Below, one piece after another: positions 32,546 through 39,728 of a stretch of 64,000 bases of DNA. Under the pieces are notes generated by a model that saw nothing but the letters and a program-made list of their open reading frames with translations, was not told where the DNA came from and did not search any database. This DNA is from DASUPK01 sp963763955. GTDB taxonomy: Bacteria; Actinomycetota; Thermoleophilia; Solirubrobacterales; 70-9. A program made the position numbers and the translations under genes. The stretch covers positions 1-64,000 of the forward strand of contig CAVXQP010000009.1 in NCBI GenBank assembly GCA_963763955.1. The letters run 5' to 3'. Numbering within the stretch: the stretch's first letter is position 1; every line of letters begins with the position of its first letter.

Positions 32546-33838
32546 TTACGCGGTGACGGGGTGAATTCGAACCGCTTCGATGCGATTCTCCCGCACCGAC
32601 TCGACCCGGATCTCGTAGCCGTCCGCGGTGATCAGATCGCCGCGCTTCGGCAACCGCCCGAGCTCGCCGAAGACGTAGCCGCCGACGGAGTTGTAGGCAT
32701 CGGTGTCGACCGGCAGCTCGATGCCCCGATCGGTCAGGTCGCCGAGCGAGACATGTCCGCGAACGTACCAGTCGCCGTTGGCCAGCCGGCGCAGGGACCC
32801 GGCGAGCGGGTCGGTCTCGTCCTCGATTTCCCCCACCACCTCCTCGAGGATGTCCTCGACGGTGACGATCCCCACCGTCCGCCCGTACTCATCGACCACC
32901 ACCCCCATCGAAGACCGCTGCCGCTGGAGCTCGGTGAGCAGGTCATCGAGGGGCTTGGTCTCCGGGACGATCAGGGCGTCGCGCACCGCGCTCTCGATCG
33001 GGGCCTCGGGTCCCTCGGCCATCATCAGTCGCACGAGGCGCAGGGCGTGGACGATGCCTCGAACGCGATCCTGGTTCCCGTCCTCGACCACCACCAGGCG
33101 GTTGTGGCCGGAGGAGGTACAGAGGTCGAGGGCGTCGGCCACGTTCGCCGAGTAGTCCACTGTGACCACCGCCGGGATCGGGGTCATGATCTCGCGCGCT
33201 TCCTGCTCGTGGAGGTGGAAGACGCCGCCCAGCATCGTGGCCTCTCCGGGGTCGAGCTTGCCCCGGGTGGCCGACTGCGAGATCAGGACCTGGAGGTCCT
33301 CGGATGAGGGCTGCTCCTCGTCGAGCGCGTCCTGACGCACGCCGAAGAGGCGCGCGACCCCGTTGGACAACCAGGTCAGGGCGACCGTGAACGGGGCGCT
33401 GATCCGCCGGAACCAGTGGAGAGGGCGGGCGAGGAACCGGGCGCTGCTCTCGGGCTTCGAGATCGCATACAGCTTGGGCGCCTGCTCGCCGACGGTGACG
33501 TGGAGCGTGGTGACCAGCGTGTAGGCGATCGCCACGGAGATCGCGACCGCGGCGCCGTGAGAGAGCCCGCCGAAGATCGGCTCGATCAGCTTGGCGACCG
33601 CCGGCTCACCGAGGAAGCCGATGCCGATGGAGGCCATCGTGATCCCGAGCTGGCAGGCTGAGAGGTACTCGTCGATCTGGTCGAGCTCCTCGAGCACGGC
33701 CGACGCTCCCCGAGCGCCCTCATTGGCGAGTGTCTCGAGCTTCGAGCGCCGCGAGCGGACAAGGGCGAACTCCGCCGCCACGAAGACCGCGTTGATCGCG
33801 ATCAGGAGGAACAGCAGCACGATCAGGACAACGCTCAT
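32546..33838 (-). CDS. CNNM/HlyC-CorC family membrane protein (DUF21, CBS pair, CorC domain)
   Basis: The 430-residue protein has an N-terminal DUF21 domain with membrane helices (MSVVLIVLLFLLIAINAVFV, GITMASIGIGFLGEPAVAKL, VAIAYTLVTTLHVTVGEQAP), a CBS pair (IMTPIPAVVTVDYSANVADA ... MGVVVDEYGRTVGIVTVEDI) and a C-terminal CorC/HlyC domain (YNSVGGYVFGELGRLPKRGD). These proteins are linked to Mg2+/Co2+ transport in bacteria. The full domain set is present. Upstream on its strand lie two GC-rich hairpins, each followed by an AAACGGGT element. Confidence 0.93.
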   Translation of the reverse strand: MSVVLIVLLFLLIAINAVFVAAEFALVRSRRSKLETLANEGARGASAVLEELDQIDEYLSACQLGITMASIGIGFLGEPAVAKLIEPIFGGLSHGAAVAISVAIAYTLVTTLHVTVGEQAPKLYAISKPESSARFLARPLHWFRRISAPFTVALTWLSNGVARLFGVRQDALDEEQPSSEDLQVLISQSATRGKLDPGEATMLGGVFHLHEQEAREIMTPIPAVVTVDYSANVADALDLCTSSGHNRLVVVEDGNQDRVRGIVHALRLVRLMMAEGPEAPIESAVRDALIVPETKPLDDLLTELQRQRSSMGVVVDEYGRTVGIVTVEDILEEVVGEIEDETDPLAGSLRRLANGDWYVRGHVSLGDLTDRGIELPVDTDAYNSVGGYVFGELGRLPKRGDLITADGYEIRVESVRENRIEAVRIHPVTA

Positions 33839-34002
33839 CGCTGCCCCGATTCAGATGCGAGGGCTTGATGCAAGGGCGCGCCAACAGGCGCGACCCGTTT
33901 TACAGGGCCAACCCGTTTCATCTGGGTGGCGCCCCATCGGGCGCGCGTACTTCGAGGGGGATCGTCGTCGGTCACTGGCGACGGGCCAAGGCTACCGGAC
34001 GC

Positions 34003-34281
34003 TCAGGCGAGCGCTTCGACCTTCTCCGCAAGCTCCAGGTCGTTCTTGGTGACCCCGCCCTCGGAGTGTGTCGAGAGGGCCACCTCGACCTGGCTCCAGG
34101 AGATGGCGATGTCCGGATGGTGATTCATCTCCTCAGCCGGACCGACGAGCGAGTCGACGAACTTCACCGAGCCGACGAAGTCGCCGCGATCGAAGCTCTT
34201 GACGATGTACTCGCCACGCTGACGCCAGCCGTCAAGGCCCTTGAGTCCCTCCTTGATCTCCTCGTCGCTCAGAAGTGCCAT
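34003..34281 (-). CDS. Pterin-4a-carbinolamine dehydratase
   Basis: A 92-residue protein with the family signature in VDSLVGPAEEMNHHPDIAIS (EEMNHHPD) and a WSQVEVALSTHSEGGVTKND C-terminal region. It dehydrates 4a-hydroxytetrahydrobiopterin, or serves a related role; in bacteria without aromatic amino acid hydroxylases it may act in other pterin steps. Divergent from the cobalamin-binding-type gene with 9 bases between starts. Confidence 0.95.
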   Translation of the reverse strand: MALLSDEEIKEGLKGLDGWRQRGEYIVKSFDRGDFVGSVKFVDSLVGPAEEMNHHPDIAISWSQVEVALSTHSEGGVTKNDLELAEKVEALA

Positions 34282-34290
34282 ATTCGTCGG

Positions 34291-35202
34291 GTGCGAATTG
34301 CGAGCCTGGTCCCGTCCGCCACCGAGATGCTATTCGCCCTCGGCCTGGGCGATCAAGTCGTCGCCGTCACCCACGAGTGCGACTACCCGCCCGAGGCCGC
34401 CGGCAAGCCTCATCTGACGCGCAGCCTGGTCCCGGCTGGGCTCTCGGCCGGCGAGATCGATGTCGCGGTGAGGAGCTTGACGAGCGAGGGCCGCCACCTG
34501 TACGAGCTCGACGAGCCGGCCCTCGCCGAGCTCGAGGTGGACCTGATCGTCACCCAGGCCGTGTGCGAGGTCTGCGCCGTTTCCTACGACGACGTCGTCG
34601 CCGTGGCCGAGCGGCTGGCGAGCAGCCCGCGGGTCGTCTCGCTCGATCCTTCGAATCTCGCGGAGGTGCTCGCAGACGTTCCCCGTCTGGGAGAGGCCGC
34701 GGGCGTGGCCGACCGGGCGGCCCGGCTCCGCGCGGATCTGGGGCGGCGTCTCGAGACCGTACGCCGAGCCGTCGAGGGCGCAGCCCGTCCCACCGTGCTG
34801 GCGCTCGAGTGGCTCGACCCGCCGTTCATCGGAGGGCACTGGGTTCCCGAGATGATCGAGATCGCCGGGGGCGAGAACGTCCTCGGCGTGGCGGGGCGAA
34901 AGTCCCGGACGGCGGAGTGGGATGAGATCGCCGCAGCGAAGCCCGAGGTGGTGGTGGCGATGCCCTGCGGCTGGGATGCGCGCCAGGCGCGCTCCGAGGT
35001 GGAGGGACACGCCCGCGAGGTGGCGGCGGTAGGTGCGGACCGCATCTGGGCCGTCGACGCCGCGGCCTCCTTCTCCCGCCCCGGGCCTCGCCTCGTCGAG
35101 GGAACCGAGCTGCTCGCACACCTGCTTCACCCGGATAGGGTTGACGCCCCGGCAGGCGTACCGTTCGAGCGCGTCGCGGAGCCGGCCGGGCAGCGCTCCT
35201 AG
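34291..35202 (+). CDS. BtuF-like periplasmic-binding-fold protein (cobalamin-binding type, possibly cytoplasmic)
   Basis: From GTG 34,291 the 303-residue protein opens directly with VRIASLVPSATEMLFALGLG, then DQVVAVTHECDYPPEAAGKP and DLIVTQAVCEVCAVSYDDVV, the class-III solute-binding fold of BtuF. The second lobe shows VLALEWLDPPFIGGHWVPEM and AKPEVVVAMPCGWDARQARS. No signal peptide is present and no ABC permease lies nearby. Such orphan 'cobalamin-binding proteins' are common and may not be transport components. The 9-base gap to the divergent neighbour leaves no room for a longer N-terminus with a signal. Confidence 0.85.
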   Translation: MRIASLVPSATEMLFALGLGDQVVAVTHECDYPPEAAGKPHLTRSLVPAGLSAGEIDVAVRSLTSEGRHLYELDEPALAELEVDLIVTQAVCEVCAVSYDDVVAVAERLASSPRVVSLDPSNLAEVLADVPRLGEAAGVADRAARLRADLGRRLETVRRAVEGAARPTVLALEWLDPPFIGGHWVPEMIEIAGGENVLGVAGRKSRTAEWDEIAAAKPEVVVAMPCGWDARQARSEVEGHAREVAAVGADRIWAVDAAASFSRPGPRLVEGTELLAHLLHPDRVDAPAGVPFERVAEPAGQRS

Positions 35203-35219
35203 GTCGGAAGAGGAGAGAG

Positions 35220-35975
35220 ATGGGCCTCAATTGGGCCGAGCACACAGTCGAGATCGAGGCGCCCATCGAGATCTGCTTCGACGCGATCACTGACTACGAG
35301 ACGTTTCCTTCCTGGCAGGGCGCCGTGGTCGACACCGAGGTGCTCGACTGGGACGAGGCGGGCCGCGGCAAGCGCGTTCGCCTCTTCGTCGACGCCAAGG
35401 TCCGCAAGGTCGACTACACCCTCGACTACCGCTATGACGAACCCACCCGGATCGAGTGGGACTTCGTCGAGGGCAACGGCATCAACGATGCCGACGGTCA
35501 CTATCTCTTCGAGGACCTGGGGGGTGACCGGACTCGGGCGACCTACAAGTTCGGCCTCGAGGTCGGGATCCCCCTACCCGGGCCGGTGGCCCGGCGGGCG
35601 CACAAGTCGACCCTGAAGGGCTCCGTCGAGGACCTGAAGCAGGAAGCCGAGCGGCGCGCGGCCCAGTCGCCGAAGGCTGCGAACGGACATCGCCCGAAGG
35701 CGGATGAGCGAGAGGCACAGCTGGCCGAGAAGGTCGGCGTGAAGCCGCCGCCGCGACGCCCAGTCCCGCCCCCGGTCGCCGATGAGTACGCCCCCGCCGG
35801 CAACTCCGATTCCCTCATGGAGCTGCCGGTTAAGGTCGCGGGCCGCGCCGCCGGGCTCGGATTCGGGGTGGCCAGGCGCGCCGTCGGAGTCGGCCTCGAG
35901 GTGGCGGGCGCGGTCACCGACCGCGCGGCACGCCTGCTAGGCCGCGGGTCGGATACCGATCACTACCCGCCCTGA
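35220..35975 (+). CDS. SRPBCC (polyketide cyclase/StAR-like) lipid-binding protein with C-terminal extension
   Basis: Residues 1-145 form a START-like fold: MGLNWAEHTVEIEAPIEICF, DAITDYETFPSWQGAVVDTE, VDYTLDYRYDEPTRIEWDFV, FEDLGGDRTRATYKFGLEVG. The rest is a charged, Pro-rich linker and a Gly/Ala-rich C-terminus (KVAGRAAGLGFGVARRAVGV) that could associate with membranes. A GGAAGAGGAGAG ribosome site precedes the ATG. SRPBCC domains bind hydrophobic ligands; ligand unknown. Seventeen bases separate it from the upstream gene. Confidence 0.88.
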   Translation: MGLNWAEHTVEIEAPIEICFDAITDYETFPSWQGAVVDTEVLDWDEAGRGKRVRLFVDAKVRKVDYTLDYRYDEPTRIEWDFVEGNGINDADGHYLFEDLGGDRTRATYKFGLEVGIPLPGPVARRAHKSTLKGSVEDLKQEAERRAAQSPKAANGHRPKADEREAQLAEKVGVKPPPRRPVPPPVADEYAPAGNSDSLMELPVKVAGRAAGLGFGVARRAVGVGLEVAGAVTDRAARLLGRGSDTDHYPP

Positions 35976-36085
35976 TCGTGGAGGCGCGAGGTCGCACGGC
36001 CTCCCAGCTCCTCGACTCCACCTACTTCACGCCTGCGGCCTCCCCGAAGACCGGACGGTCACTGTTGCGCCATGGTCTCGTAAAG

Positions 36086-36934
36086 CTAACCGGCTACAGC
36101 CAGAGCGCCCGCGAAGGTCGCCGCGATCATCACCACGATTCCGGCGAGCTCCAGGCCGAAGCCGACGCGACGCCCCCGCAGCCGGCGCTCGACGAAGAGC
36201 ACCAGCAGCGCCGCGACCGTGCCGCCGATCAGGCCGCCGATGTGTCCGCCCACGGAGATCCCCGAGATCGAGAAGGTGAGAACCAGGTTGAGCACGATGA
36301 ACAGCCCGAACTGAGAGGCGAGCTGCTCGACCCCACGACCTCGCGCGATCACGACCACCGCCGCCATCAGCCCGAAAATCGCTCCCGACGCGCCCACCGT
36401 CAGCGAGTTGGGATCGACGACCAGCGCTCCAAGCGACCCGGCGATCAGGGAGACGAAGTAGATGCCGAGAAAGCGTGGAGTGCCGATCCCCGGCTCGAGG
36501 ATGCTGCCGGCGATGTAGAGCACGTACATGTTGAGCAGCAGGTGCAGGAAGCCGGCATGGAGGAAGCCGCTGCTGATCACCCGCCACCAGTCGCCGTTGG
36601 CGACGTCCGGTCCGCGCAGCCCCGCGTCGTGGATCACCGTGCCCCCGCCGCTCAGCGAGCCGGTGCCGCCCCCCGCCAGCTCGATCAGGAAGACGATCAC
36701 GTTGATCGCGATCAGCCCGATCGTCGCGGGCATCTTGCCGGCGGTGGGAGTGAAGGCGGCCTGACCGACTCGGACCTTGGTCTTCTGCCGGGCGCATTCC
36801 GGGCAGCGCATCCCGACCGGCGTCGAGGTCATGCACTCGGGACAGATCGGGCGGCCGCAGTTCGAGCAGGAGACGCCCGTCTCCCGGTTGGGATGGCGGT
36901 AACAGGTCTGGCGCGTCTGGGTGGAGGCCTCCAT
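36086..36934 (-). CDS. Rhomboid-family intramembrane serine protease with N-terminal zinc ribbon
   Basis: The 282-residue protein starts with a B-box/zinc-ribbon-like segment (CYRHPNRETGVSCSNCGRPI, CPECMTSTPVGMRCPECARQ), then six or more membrane helices. Catalytic Ser lies in LTVGASGAIFGLMAAVVVIA, His in ISVGGHIGGLIGGTVAALLV, and the HAGFLHLLLNMYVLYIAGSI helix is typical. It cleaves membrane-spanning substrates within the bilayer. ATG 36,934 is selected because the zinc ribbon begins about ten residues later. Confidence 0.95.
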   Translation of the reverse strand: MEASTQTRQTCYRHPNRETGVSCSNCGRPICPECMTSTPVGMRCPECARQKTKVRVGQAAFTPTAGKMPATIGLIAINVIVFLIELAGGGTGSLSGGGTVIHDAGLRGPDVANGDWWRVISSGFLHAGFLHLLLNMYVLYIAGSILEPGIGTPRFLGIYFVSLIAGSLGALVVDPNSLTVGASGAIFGLMAAVVVIARGRGVEQLASQFGLFIVLNLVLTFSISGISVGGHIGGLIGGTVAALLVLFVERRLRGRRVGFGLELAGIVVMIAATFAGALAVAG

Positions 36935-36984
36935 GCTCCGCCAGGGTAGTTGAGGGCCCGCGTCGGGCCGCCCACTGAGCTGCT

Positions 36985-37701
36985 CTATTGAACCGTCGCG
37001 GTGAGCAGGACGGGGGGCGTCGGCGTCGTCCGGCCCGGGTGGGGCTCCCTCGTCACCATCACAGTCGTCCCCTTGGTCAGGTGGCCGTCGACCGCGGTCG
37101 TGGCGTCGCCGGAGCTGTCGGGGATGAAGTTGGAGGACGGCCGCAGGCCGGCCCCCCGGGTAACCCACACCTGGTAGACCTGCCGGCCGCTGAGCTGCTT
37201 GAGGCCGTGCAGATCGAGCATCGAGGAGAGGTCACCGACGGCGAGAGTGCCGCCGACAGTCGGCGACCTAGGCACCACCGCGACGGTGCTCCCGCCGCCC
37301 CCGCCCCCACCGCCGTTGTCCTCGGCGATCAGGTAGCCACCCACGCCAGCCGCGACGATCGCGAGCACGGCGAGCCCCAGCGCCGGCCGGAAGAGCAACC
37401 CGCGCAGGCCTCGGCGCTCGGGCCGCCTCGGCGGCGTTCGCCGACCCCCGCTCAGCTCGGCCTGCTTCGCCGCGGTCTCCTCTCGGACGATCGCCAGTAC
37501 GCGTTCGCGCAGCTCCGGGGGCGGCTCGAGCTGCTCGACGGACTCGCCGAGTACCGCCACCGCCGGGGCGAGGGCTTCGAGCTCCCGGCTGCAGCGCGGG
37601 CAGGTCGGCGCGTGGGCCTCGATCGCCGCGGCCTCGCCGGGCTCGAGCGCCTCGAGCGAGTAGGCGACCAGGTCGTCTCTGTCCGGGTGGTCGCCGATCA
37701 C
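36985..37701 (-). CDS. Anti-sigma factor, RskA-like, single-pass membrane protein
   Basis: The 238-residue protein has a cytoplasmic zinc-finger-like anti-sigma domain (HPDRDDLVAYSLEALEPGEA with the H-x3-C-x2-C group HAPTCPRC), one membrane helix (LGLAVLAIVAAGVGGYLIAE) and an extracellular RskA-type domain (KQLSGRQVYQVWVTRGAGLR). RskA proteins hold their ECF sigma factor until regulated proteolysis. Its ATG overlaps the stop of the sigma gene, so the two are made together. Confidence 0.93.
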   Translation of the reverse strand: MIGDHPDRDDLVAYSLEALEPGEAAAIEAHAPTCPRCSRELEALAPAVAVLGESVEQLEPPPELRERVLAIVREETAAKQAELSGGRRTPPRRPERRGLRGLLFRPALGLAVLAIVAAGVGGYLIAEDNGGGGGGGGSTVAVVPRSPTVGGTLAVGDLSSMLDLHGLKQLSGRQVYQVWVTRGAGLRPSSNFIPDSSGDATTAVDGHLTKGTTVMVTREPHPGRTTPTPPVLLTATVQ

Positions 37702-38270
37702 CAGCCCTCCGCCAGGGTCCCCCTGATCTTGTCCATGGCGAGCCGCATCCGACCTTTGATCGTCCCGAGCGGCTCGTTCAGCATCTCCGCGATCTCGGAG
37801 TGGCTGAAGCCGCCGAAGTAGGCGAGCTGGATGACGCGGGACTGGTCGCTGGGGAGTTCCTCGATGGCGCCCCGCACCTCACGCGCGGTCTCGCGCCGGA
37901 GGGCCTCGGTGTCCGTGAGCTCGTCCGCCGGGCTGCGCTCGAGCAGCTCCTCGCCTCCGGCGGCGAGCTTGGGCGAGCGACCGGACTCCTTGCGAAGCAG
38001 GTCGATCGCGCGATTGCGGACGATGCCGAGGGTCCAGGCGCGGACGCTGCCCCGGGCGCGGTCGTACCGCGCGCCGCTTCGCCAGATCGAGAGGAGCGCC
38101 TCCTGGGTGACGTCCTCCGCCGCGGTGCGGCTGCCGACGATCCGATAGGCCAGGGAGTAGGCCGCTCCCGCGTGACGGTCGTAGAAGATCTCGAAGGCCA
38201 GCGAATCCTCTCTGGCGACCAGGGGCATCAGGTCCTCGTCCCCGAGGAGCTGGAGCTCAGCCTTGGTCAT
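37698..38270 (-). CDS. ECF RNA polymerase sigma factor, SigK-like
   Basis: Region 2 is read in FEIFYDRHAGAAYSLAYRIV, DVTQEALLSIWRSGARYDRA and ARGSVRAWTLGIVRNRAIDL; region 4 in SRVIQLAYFGGFSHSEIAEM and NEPLGTIKGRMRLAMDKIRG. Start ATG 38,270 (MTKAELQLLGDEDLMPLVAR) gives 190 residues. Partner gene downstream is the RskA-like anti-sigma factor. The rhomboid gene further downstream could, in principle, take part in releasing the sigma factor by cutting the anti-sigma helix; that link is an inference from neighbourhood only. Confidence 0.95.
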   Translation of the reverse strand: MTKAELQLLGDEDLMPLVAREDSLAFEIFYDRHAGAAYSLAYRIVGSRTAAEDVTQEALLSIWRSGARYDRARGSVRAWTLGIVRNRAIDLLRKESGRSPKLAAGGEELLERSPADELTDTEALRRETAREVRGAIEELPSDQSRVIQLAYFGGFSHSEIAEMLNEPLGTIKGRMRLAMDKIRGTLAEGW

Positions 38271-38342
38271 TTCGTCACCTCTCGGTGATCTACTTGACTG
38301 CCTCCCACGCACTTGGCTACGAACGGTTCACCAAAACGGATC

Positions 38343-38777
38343 ATGGCGGCAAGTCCCGCGAGGCTCTACTGCCTGCTGGTCGGTGCGGTCCTGGTCATCG
38401 CCGGGATCATCGGCTTCTTCTACGAGGCGAGCTTCGCCACCGGGGATTCGGTCAGGACGGACGACGTCTTCGGCGTTCTCTCGGTCAACGGCTGGCACAA
38501 CGTGGTCCACATCGCGATCGGCGCCCTGCTTCTCGTCTGCGCGGACTCGGCAGCGCGCAGCGCTGCGCTGTTCGTCGGCGTCCTCTACATCGCCCTCTGC
38601 GTACTGGGCTTCATCGCCACCGGGGGCGGAGGAATCGAGTTCCTGGCGAAGGACGACGTGCTGTTCAAGCTCGTGCCGGTGAACAACGAGGACAACGTCC
38701 TGCACCTGATCCTGGGGATCACGGGGGTGATCGCGTACTTCGCCTCGCGCCCGCTCGGCCGAACTGCCACGGCCTAG
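38343..38777 (+). CDS. DUF4383-type integral membrane protein
   Basis: The 144-residue protein has four predicted membrane helices (LYCLLVGAVLVIAGIIGFFY, VVHIAIGALLLVCADSAARS, LFVGVLYIALCVLGFIATGG, VLHLILGITGVIAYFASRPL), with a VNGWHNVVHIAIGA motif and a NNEDNVLHLILG repeat of it, as in DUF4383. Function unknown in the family. ATG 38,343 is preferred; a TTG at 38,313 would add ten residues. Divergent from the SigK-like gene. Confidence 0.85.
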   Translation: MAASPARLYCLLVGAVLVIAGIIGFFYEASFATGDSVRTDDVFGVLSVNGWHNVVHIAIGALLLVCADSAARSAALFVGVLYIALCVLGFIATGGGGIEFLAKDDVLFKLVPVNNEDNVLHLILGITGVIAYFASRPLGRTATA

Positions 38778-38781
38778 CCGC

Positions 38782-39144
38782 CTAGTCGAGTCGGTTCCGG
38801 ACCTGGTCTCGGACCTGATCGGCGATCTCCGAGACCTGGTCCGCGAGCCCCGAGAAGCGCGTGGGCCGCTTGCGGCGGCGCAGCTCCACCAGCACGAGGC
38901 CGCCGGCCGCGACTCCCCCAGCCGCGATCGCGGCCGCAGGGCGGACCCAATTGCGAGGGTCGCGCAGCGAGCGGAGCTCGGACTCCGAGAGCTCCTCGGC
39001 CCAGGCGGATAGCTCGGTTGCGGCCGCCTCGGTGACGGCACTCAGGGTCTCCTCCAGCCGGCCGGAGAGGTTCTCCGGAGGCTCGATCGGCCGCAGTGCG
39101 GAGCGAAGCAGGCTCTCGACGTCGCCGGGTTGCTCAGCCGCCAT
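38782..39144 (-). CDS. Small membrane protein co-encoded with a sigma factor (putative anti-sigma or modulator)
   Basis: A 120-residue protein with a charged helical N-terminal part (DVESLLRSALRPIEPPENLS, GRLEETLSAVTEAAATELSA), one membrane helix (AAAIAAGGVAAGGLVLVELR) and a helical C-terminal tail. It starts inside the end of the sigma gene (11-base overlap), the classic arrangement for sigma/anti-sigma pairs, but no zinc anti-sigma motif is present. An unrecognised type of anti-sigma factor is a reasonable hypothesis. Confidence 0.7.
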   Translation of the reverse strand: MAAEQPGDVESLLRSALRPIEPPENLSGRLEETLSAVTEAAATELSAWAEELSESELRSLRDPRNWVRPAAAIAAGGVAAGGLVLVELRRRKRPTRFSGLADQVSEIADQVRDQVRNRLD

Positions 39145-39691
39145 TGACGCTCATCTCCTCTTCGAGCTGCTTGATCGCCCGATGGATCAGGACCTTGGTC
39201 GCCCCGTCGGATCGACCGAGGGACCTGGCGATTTCGCGGTTGTCCATGCCGAGCGCGAACCGCATGATCAACGCGTCGCGCCTGTCGTCGGGGAGGAGCT
39301 GGAGGTGGTCCATGACGCTCTTCAGCTCCTCTCTGCCCTCGACGATCCGCTCGGTGCCGTGCGGGGCAGCGATCGGTTCGCTCTCGTCCAGCACCCTCTG
39401 CGGGCGTCGGGCTCGATCGCGGTGGTAGTTGGAAGCAAGGTTGTGGGCGATGCGAATGAGCCACGGGCGCAGCGGACGCCCGTTTGACTCGCGGCGGGCA
39501 CGCTCGAAGTGGCGGTAGGCCTGCAGGAAGGCCTGCTCGGTGACGTCCTCGGCGTCGTGGTGGTTGCCGACGCGGTAGTAGGAGTAGGAGTAGACGTCGC
39601 GGAGGTGGTCGCGATAAAGCTGCTCGAACGCTCGGTCGAGCTCGGCCTTCGACTCACTCTGGTGAGCCGAGCCCTGATCCGGGTCGGACAC
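39134..39691 (-). CDS. ECF-type sigma factor
   Basis: From GTG 39,691 the 185-residue protein shows region 2 (LDRAFEQLYRDHLRDVYSYS, HDAEDVTEQAFLQAYRHFER, RPWLIRIAHNLASNYHRDRA) and region 4 (HLQLLPDDRRDALIMRFALG, MDNREIARSLGRSDGATKVL). The start is ambiguous: an ATG overlapping at 39,693 is in another frame, and longer upstream sequence is not sigma-like. Paired with the small membrane protein downstream. Confidence 0.92.
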   Translation of the reverse strand: MSDPDQGSAHQSESKAELDRAFEQLYRDHLRDVYSYSYYRVGNHHDAEDVTEQAFLQAYRHFERARRESNGRPLRPWLIRIAHNLASNYHRDRARRPQRVLDESEPIAAPHGTERIVEGREELKSVMDHLQLLPDDRRDALIMRFALGMDNREIARSLGRSDGATKVLIHRAIKQLEEEMSVNGG

Positions 39692-39728
39692 ATGGCAAGC
39701 GTACTCTCGGCCGCAGGGCGCGTGATCG

